Of a stretch of 10,376 nucleotides of DNA, positions 6,539 through 10,376 are shown piece after piece. The translations under genes and the position numbers were made by a program. Positions within the stretch are counted from its first letter, which is position 1, and each line of letters opens with the position of its first letter. This stretch comes from Spirochaetales bacterium (GTDB lineage: Bacteria > Spirochaetota > Spirochaetia > DSM-27196 > SLST01): assembly GCA_007130265.1 (NCBI GenBank), contig SLST01000502.1, positions 1 to 10,376 of the forward strand, in the 5' to 3' direction. The notes below the pieces were generated by a model. The model searched no databases, had not been told where the DNA came from, and saw only the letters and a list, made by a program, of their open reading frames with translations.

Positions 6539-7090
6539 ATGAACAACAACGACATCGTGCCTGGCTTTGACGAAGAAAGGGACGAGAGCCTACGCATCAA
6601 CCTGGAGAAGGTAGACGAGATCCCCGGGGCCCTTGTGCTGTATCTCAGCGGCTATATAGACACCTATAACTCCAATTTCTTCCAGAAACGGATCAACCGA
6701 GCCGTAGAAACCGGATTCACCAAGCTGATATTCAACTGCGGAGGACTGACCTACGTCTCGTCAACCGGCATAGGCTCGTTCACCGCGTTTCTCAAGGCGG
6801 TCAAACCACGCGGCGGGGACGTCGTGCTGCTCGCGATCCAGCCCCGCGTCTACGAGGTTTTTCAGCTGCTCGGATTCTCCCAGTTCTTCAACATTCGCGA
6901 CACGCTCGATGACGCCGTGCAGTATTTCCGCAAGTCTGCCAAAGGTGCCGGGCCCGAGCTGTTCCCCAAAACCTTTAAGTGTCCGGTCTGCAGCGTTCGC
7001 CTGAGAGCCGGTCGCCCGGGGCGCTTCCGCTGCTCGAAGTGTCGCACGATTCTCGCGATCGACCAGTCTGCGCAGGTCTTCCTGGGTTAG
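6539..7090 (+). CDS. STAS-domain protein with C-terminal zinc ribbon (anti-anti-sigma factor-like)
   Basis: The product has 183 residues. Residues about 17-133 form a STAS domain as in SpoIIAA/RsbV anti-sigma antagonists: strand GALVLYLSGYIDTYN (30-44), then LIFNCGGLTYVSSTGIGSF (63-81), then GGDVVLLAI and VYEVFQLLGFSQFFNI. The phosphorylation loop D-S-S-G of SpoIIAA reads S-S-T-G here (residues 74-77): Ser75 aligns with the phosphorylated serine, while the preceding Asp is Ser. After a short linker, C148-P-V-C151 and C165-S-K-C168 form a zinc ribbon resembling the MJ0042 type, an unusual addition. The family works by partner switching with a kinase/anti-sigma factor; no such kinase is in view. 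I prefer ATG 6539 because AGGAGA at 6524-6529 lies 9 nt ahead; starting at the upstream ATG at 6521 or 6437 would swallow the ribosome binding site and add non-conserved residues. The PilZ gene follows after 113 bp with its own ribosome binding site and may be partly cotranscribed. Confidence 0.88.
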   Translation: MNNNDIVPGFDEERDESLRINLEKVDEIPGALVLYLSGYIDTYNSNFFQKRINRAVETGFTKLIFNCGGLTYVSSTGIGSFTAFLKAVKPRGGDVVLLAIQPRVYEVFQLLGFSQFFNIRDTLDDAVQYFRKSAKGAGPELFPKTFKCPVCSVRLRAGRPGRFRCSKCRTILAIDQSAQVFLG

Positions 7091-7119
7091 ACCACGTCAC
7101 TACTCACCCACAAACCGCT

Positions 7120-7138
7120 GCCGCTGGGTCTGAGCGGC
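7120..7138 (+). terminator. Weak hairpin after the STAS gene
   Basis: GCCGCT (7120-7125) and AGCGGC (7133-7138) can pair around a 7-nt loop, about 30 bp after the stop codon of the STAS gene. There is no T tract, so termination is uncertain. Confidence 0.25.
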
Positions 7139-7156
7139 CGCACTGAAACGCCGCTC

Positions 7157-7198
7157 TGGAAAGTTGGGGGCGAATCGGGTATCTTTGGGGCGCAGGAG
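7157..7198 (+). promoter_or_regulatory. Possible promoter and ribosome binding site of the PilZ gene
   Basis: TGGAAA (7157-7162) and TATCTT (7180-7185) are 17 bp apart, each four of six to consensus. AGGAG at 7194-7198 is 5 nt before the GTG at 7204 and decides the start. The predicted leader is only about 12 nt. The ribosome binding site is clear; the promoter is tentative. Confidence 0.4.
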
Positions 7199-7203
7199 TA
7201 GAG

Positions 7204-8241
7204 GTGACCCCGGCTGTTCAACGGTTCTTCGACCAGGTTTCCAGCGCCTATCAGACCAGCCCCTTCGAGGTGATCCTCGCCTTCCTCCTGGTCTTCGGGC
7301 TCGTCGCGGGGCTCGTGGGGTATGCGGCCGTCGGCGGCAAGCGCAGCCGCCGCCGACAGATCGCCGTCGCGCGCAAACTCTTTGACGAGAAGGCCGACGA
7401 GCTCGGTCTCACGCCGAGTCAACGCGAACTGCTCGAACGGATGCGGCACTACCTCAAGGACGACACCCAGATCCACCTGCTAGTCACCGACGAGATTGCG
7501 TTCAGCTCCGCCGCGGCGAAGCTGCGTGAAAACGACGAGGCCGGGGCTCAGAGCATCGCCGCTCTGCGCGTGACGCTCGGATTCCACGGCGGTCCCAGGG
7601 ATCGCGCTCCACGGTCGAGCGCCGCCATACCGGCGGGAGCGACGGTGCTGATCGCCCGCAACCGCTACCGCCGCCCAATCAAGGCCGAGGTGCTTGCCCC
7701 GCAGCCGGAGGCCTTCCGGGTGCGGATCACCGAACAGGGCGCGCGGCTACCGACCAGCGCCGGCGTAGAAGTCTACTACCAGAGCAATGCCGGCGTCTTC
7801 ACATTTCGCTCGACCGTGCTTGGCGAAGAGCGCGCAGAGGCACGGCTCGCGCACTCGGAGGATCTCAAGCGCTACCAGAAGCGACGGTACTACCGGAGAC
7901 GAATCGAGATCCCGGTGCGACTCTACCCCTTTGACACGGACAAGGAGCTGCTGAGCAAGTCGCGGGACATTGGCGGCGGGGGGGCAAGCCTGCTCAATCC
8001 GGACGGACACTTCAAGGTGGGTGACGAGCTCGAGCTCCGGTTCCGGGCAGACGAACTGGCGATCAAGATCACCGGATCGGTCGTGCGGGTGAGTGACTCA
8101 GGCCGCACGATCCATGTGAATTACGAGCACATCCGCGACAGCGTTCGAGACCGGATCTACCAGGCGATTTTCAAACCGCCGGCCGACGAGGTGGAGGCGA
8201 TGGAACGCGAGAAGCGTCAGGGCGTGAAGACGAGCGAGTAG
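7204..8241 (+). CDS. Membrane-anchored PilZ-domain protein (cyclic di-GMP receptor family)
   Basis: The 345-residue protein starts at GTG 7204, behind AGGAG. A single membrane helix at about residues 21-43 (FEVILAFLLVFGLVAGLVGY) is followed by a basic KRSRRR stretch, so the rest should be cytoplasmic. Residues about 50-215 form a region similar to the extra N-terminal module of spirochaete PilZ proteins. The C-terminal PilZ domain (about 222-325) binds cyclic di-GMP in this family: the RxxxR motif is present in KRRYYRRR (R227/R231 or R228/R232), and the second motif, normally [DN]xSxxG, reads DIGGGG (255-260), keeping D and G but with Gly in place of Ser. Binding is therefore likely but could be altered. 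Such proteins in spirochaetes affect motility and surface attachment; no motility gene is near. Its last 25 bp overlap the 3' end of the oppositely oriented lipoprotein gene. The upstream STAS gene runs in the same direction. Confidence 0.9.
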   Translation: MTPAVQRFFDQVSSAYQTSPFEVILAFLLVFGLVAGLVGYAAVGGKRSRRRQIAVARKLFDEKADELGLTPSQRELLERMRHYLKDDTQIHLLVTDEIAFSSAAAKLRENDEAGAQSIAALRVTLGFHGGPRDRAPRSSAAIPAGATVLIARNRYRRPIKAEVLAPQPEAFRVRITEQGARLPTSAGVEVYYQSNAGVFTFRSTVLGEERAEARLAHSEDLKRYQKRRYYRRRIEIPVRLYPFDTDKELLSKSRDIGGGGASLLNPDGHFKVGDELELRFRADELAIKITGSVVRVSDSGRTIHVNYEHIRDSVRDRIYQAIFKPPADEVEAMEREKRQGVKTSE

Positions 8242-8951
8242 ACCCGCTCCTCGCGAAGGGTCAGTAGCTCGAGCACCGGGATCGTGAAAACAACCGAACC
8301 GTCTACAACTTCGCCTCCGCGCTGGCTGACGAGCCGCCCCTGCGGACTGACGCGCACCTCGATGCGCGCCTCGTCGAGCGTGCGCTCGACCACCGCTCGC
8401 CGGTCGTACTCCTCGAGCGCCCAGGCGAGCTCGTCGCGGTACTCGTCGCGCGTTACCGACCCGTCGGCGGGAGGGAAGAGAAGCTCGACCATCGTCGCGC
8501 TCTCCTGCGGCGCGTACTCGAGAAACCGCGCGACCGCGTCGCGGCCCAGCGTCAACGTGAGCATCCGCTCGTCCCCGCGCCGCTCGAAGCGAAGCACGTC
8601 CCCGGCCCCTTCGCGCGCGAAGATCGCGTTGATGTCGGTGAAACGGGTAACGAGCGTCAGACCGCCGCGGCCGCGCTGCTCCGCGCGCACGAGCTCCATT
8701 CCGGGTCGCGTGTCGATCTCGGCGGCGATCTGCGTCACGTCAAACACCGGGTACTCCGCCTCGACGCCGGTCATCGCGGAGGCAAGGTCGCTCACGTAGG
8801 CGATGAGGACGGGGTGGAGGTCGACGGTGAGCGTCGCCTCGCCCGAGCCGTCGGGCTGAAGGCTGATCTCCTCGCGGACCGAGCAGCCGCCGAGGAGCAC
8901 GAGGGCGATGAGCAGGATCAGGCCGACGGTGGAAGGACGCAGTCGTGGCAT
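8217..8951 (-). CDS. Predicted lipoprotein of unknown function
   Basis: The product (244 residues from ATG 8951) has a basic start, MPRLRPS, a hydrophobic core and the lipobox LLGGC with Cys23, so it should be acylated and anchored to a membrane on its extracytoplasmic face. After the cysteine comes SVREEISLQPDGSGEATLTVDL, the kind of beta-rich opening with 'DGSG' found in small lipoproteins of the LppM/DUF3153 sort; the remainder alternates beta strands (LVTRFTDINAIF, LRFERRGDERMLTLTLG) with an acidic helical middle and has no enzyme motif I recognise. A longer reading from 8996 adds 15 residues before the signal peptide and is less likely; ATG 8951 places the basic residues directly before the core and has TACCTT exactly 6 nt upstream with no Shine-Dalgarno, predicting a leaderless mRNA. 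The 3' end overlaps the PilZ gene tail-to-tail by 25 bp. The oxidoreductase gene ends 60 bp upstream on the same strand, so readthrough is possible. Confidence 0.8.
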   Translation of the reverse strand: MPRLRPSTVGLILLIALVLLGGCSVREEISLQPDGSGEATLTVDLHPVLIAYVSDLASAMTGVEAEYPVFDVTQIAAEIDTRPGMELVRAEQRGRGGLTLVTRFTDINAIFAREGAGDVLRFERRGDERMLTLTLGRDAVARFLEYAPQESATMVELLFPPADGSVTRDEYRDELAWALEEYDRRAVVERTLDEARIEVRVSPQGRLVSQRGGEVVDGSVVFTIPVLELLTLREERVYSLVFTP

Positions 8952-8957
8952 ACGATC

Positions 8958-8963
8958 AAGGTA
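8958..8963 (-). promoter_or_regulatory. -10 element of predicted leaderless lipoprotein promoter
   Basis: On the minus strand TACCTT is followed by 6 nt and the ATG at 8951. It fits TANNNT; the -35 at 17 bp (TGGATT) is poor. Support comes from the same spacing at other genes and the lack of a ribosome binding site. Confidence 0.42.
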
Positions 8964-9011
8964 GCGCGTCGGTCCCCGGCAATCCAGTACCCGCACGCGA
9001 TCCGCTGCCGC

Positions 9012-10106
<1,095 letters not shown>

Positions 10107-10136
10107 GGTGAGCTCCTGCAAGGGTGATTGGCGGCC

Positions 10137-10165
10137 ATACTACCCGAGTGCCGCGAGCGTGTCAA
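10137..10165 (-). promoter_or_regulatory. Strong sigma-70-type promoter for the oxidoreductase
   Basis: On the minus strand TTGACA (10165-10160, perfect) and TAGTAT (10142-10137) are separated by 17 bp. Transcription should start near 10130, giving a leader of about 24 nt with the AGGAG at 10117-10113. This is the best promoter in the window and the contrast to its leaderless neighbours. Confidence 0.72.
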
Positions 10166-10181
10166 AAAGCCGGTTCGCGGC

Positions 10182-10217
10182 CGGAAGCGGCTCGCACAGC
10201 GCGCGGAAGCGGTCCGC
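10182..10217 (+). repeat. Pair of direct repeats, 22 bp apart, upstream of the M48-like gene
   Basis: CGGAAGCGG occurs at 10182-10190 and 10204-10212; extending to 14 bases the copies match at 12 positions (CGGAAGCGGCTCGC and CGGAAGCGGTCCGC). The 22-bp period is about two turns of DNA. The second copy ends 5 bp before the -35 of the M48-like promoter. This would suit an activator site, but it is short and GC-rich and may be chance. Confidence 0.4.
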
Positions 10218-10222
10218 CGTCC

Positions 10223-10251
10223 TTGCACCGCAACGGTCCGAGGACTACATT
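10223..10251 (+). promoter_or_regulatory. Promoter giving leaderless mRNA of the M48-like gene
   Basis: TTGCAC (10223-10228) and TACATT (10246-10251) are separated by 17 bp and each match the consensus at four of six positions. The ATG follows 6 nt after the -10, so transcription should begin at the start codon; no Shine-Dalgarno is present. Confidence 0.6.
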
Positions 10252-10252
10252 A

Positions 10253-10264
10253 GGTCCATGGACC
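10253..10264. promoter_or_regulatory. 12-bp perfect palindrome across the M48-like start codon
   Basis: GGTCCATGGACC is its own reverse complement and is centred on the ATG at 10258, which is also the predicted transcription start. It could be an operator; palindromes of this length also occur by chance a few times per 10 kb, so weight is low. Confidence 0.3.
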
Positions 10265-10376
10265 GTATCCGTCTTGAACAGATCAGCCCCCGCGCCTGGG
10301 AGCACCCGGCAGACCGCGCGGCGCTCGCCGCGCTCAAGCAGGTCCCGGGCCTGAACGAAGTCGTGAAGTTCTTCCT
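10258..10376 (+). CDS. M48-family metallopeptidase, N-terminal fragment (3' end outside window)
   Basis: Only 39 codons are inside the window. The reading starts MDRIRLEQISPRAWEHPADR and continues with AALAALKQVPGLNEVVKFF. The string 'ISPRAWEHPADRAALAALKQVPG' type is the usual beginning of one group of HtpX-like M48 zinc metallopeptidases in bacteria ('SxRAYEHPADRAALxALRxxPGFD'), which precedes the membrane part and the HExxH site; neither of these is in view. The start is supported by the promoter exactly 6 nt upstream. In full form the protein would be a membrane protease or a putative chaperone-like protease. The call rests on recognition of this N-terminal motif only. Confidence 0.65.
   Translation, partial: MDRIRLEQISPRAWEHPADRAALAALKQVPGLNEVVKFF

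Noticed and set aside
8952..8996. Longer lipoprotein starting at 8996
   Set aside because: It would put 15 extra residues, including a cysteine, in front of a normal lipoprotein signal peptide; the ATG at 8951 fits better.

Overview
The window is about two-thirds G+C by eye, with nine protein genes on both strands and almost no empty space. Two further genes may be partial at the edges: a permease cut at the left edge and an M48-type peptidase cut at the right edge are included in that count. The gene set (a PilZ protein with an N-terminal membrane anchor and a long extra N-terminal region, a STAS protein with a C-terminal zinc ribbon, a small stand-alone DRTGG-like protein, an MFS transporter with HEAT repeats, and LolC/E-type permeases) resembles a free-living, high-GC member of the Spirochaetota. 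This is an inference from gene families only; there is no rRNA gene to confirm it. No tRNA, rRNA, CRISPR array, insertion sequence or prophage gene was seen.

Layout. 1-1614: two FtsX-family ABC permeases in tandem (first one partial), with zero spacing, the end of an exporter operon. 1687-3888: an MFS transporter fused to a HEAT-repeat tail, with its own promoter. 3895-3912: a GC hairpin filling the gap between converging genes. 3913-5166 (minus): M29-family aminopeptidase with all metal ligands visible. 5167-5291: divergent control region. 5292-5636: small DRTGG-like protein. 5655-6329 (minus): secreted methionine sulfoxide reductase B. 6330-6538: divergent control region containing a 15-bp tandem repeat of about 4.9 copies. 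6539-7090: STAS/zinc-ribbon protein. 7204-8241: membrane-anchored PilZ protein (c-di-GMP receptor family). 8217-8951 (minus): lipoprotein whose 3' end overlaps that of the PilZ gene. 9012-10106 (minus): Gfo/Idh/MocA oxidoreductase. 10107-10257: divergent control region. 10258-end: start of an M48-like metalloprotease.

The genes do not form one pathway; most are single-gene units with their own promoters. The most notable signal is in the control regions. Five start codons have a TANNNT -10 hexamer only 5 or 6 nt upstream (exactly 6 nt in four of them) and no Shine-Dalgarno sequence, and a sixth lies 14 nt downstream of one. This predicts leaderless or nearly leaderless mRNAs, while three to four other genes in the same window carry clear AGGAG-type sites. 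The second notable structure is the 15-bp repeat array, which occupies precisely the interval between the -35 regions of the divergent msrB and STAS promoters. I did not find a convincing previously undescribed multi-gene system.
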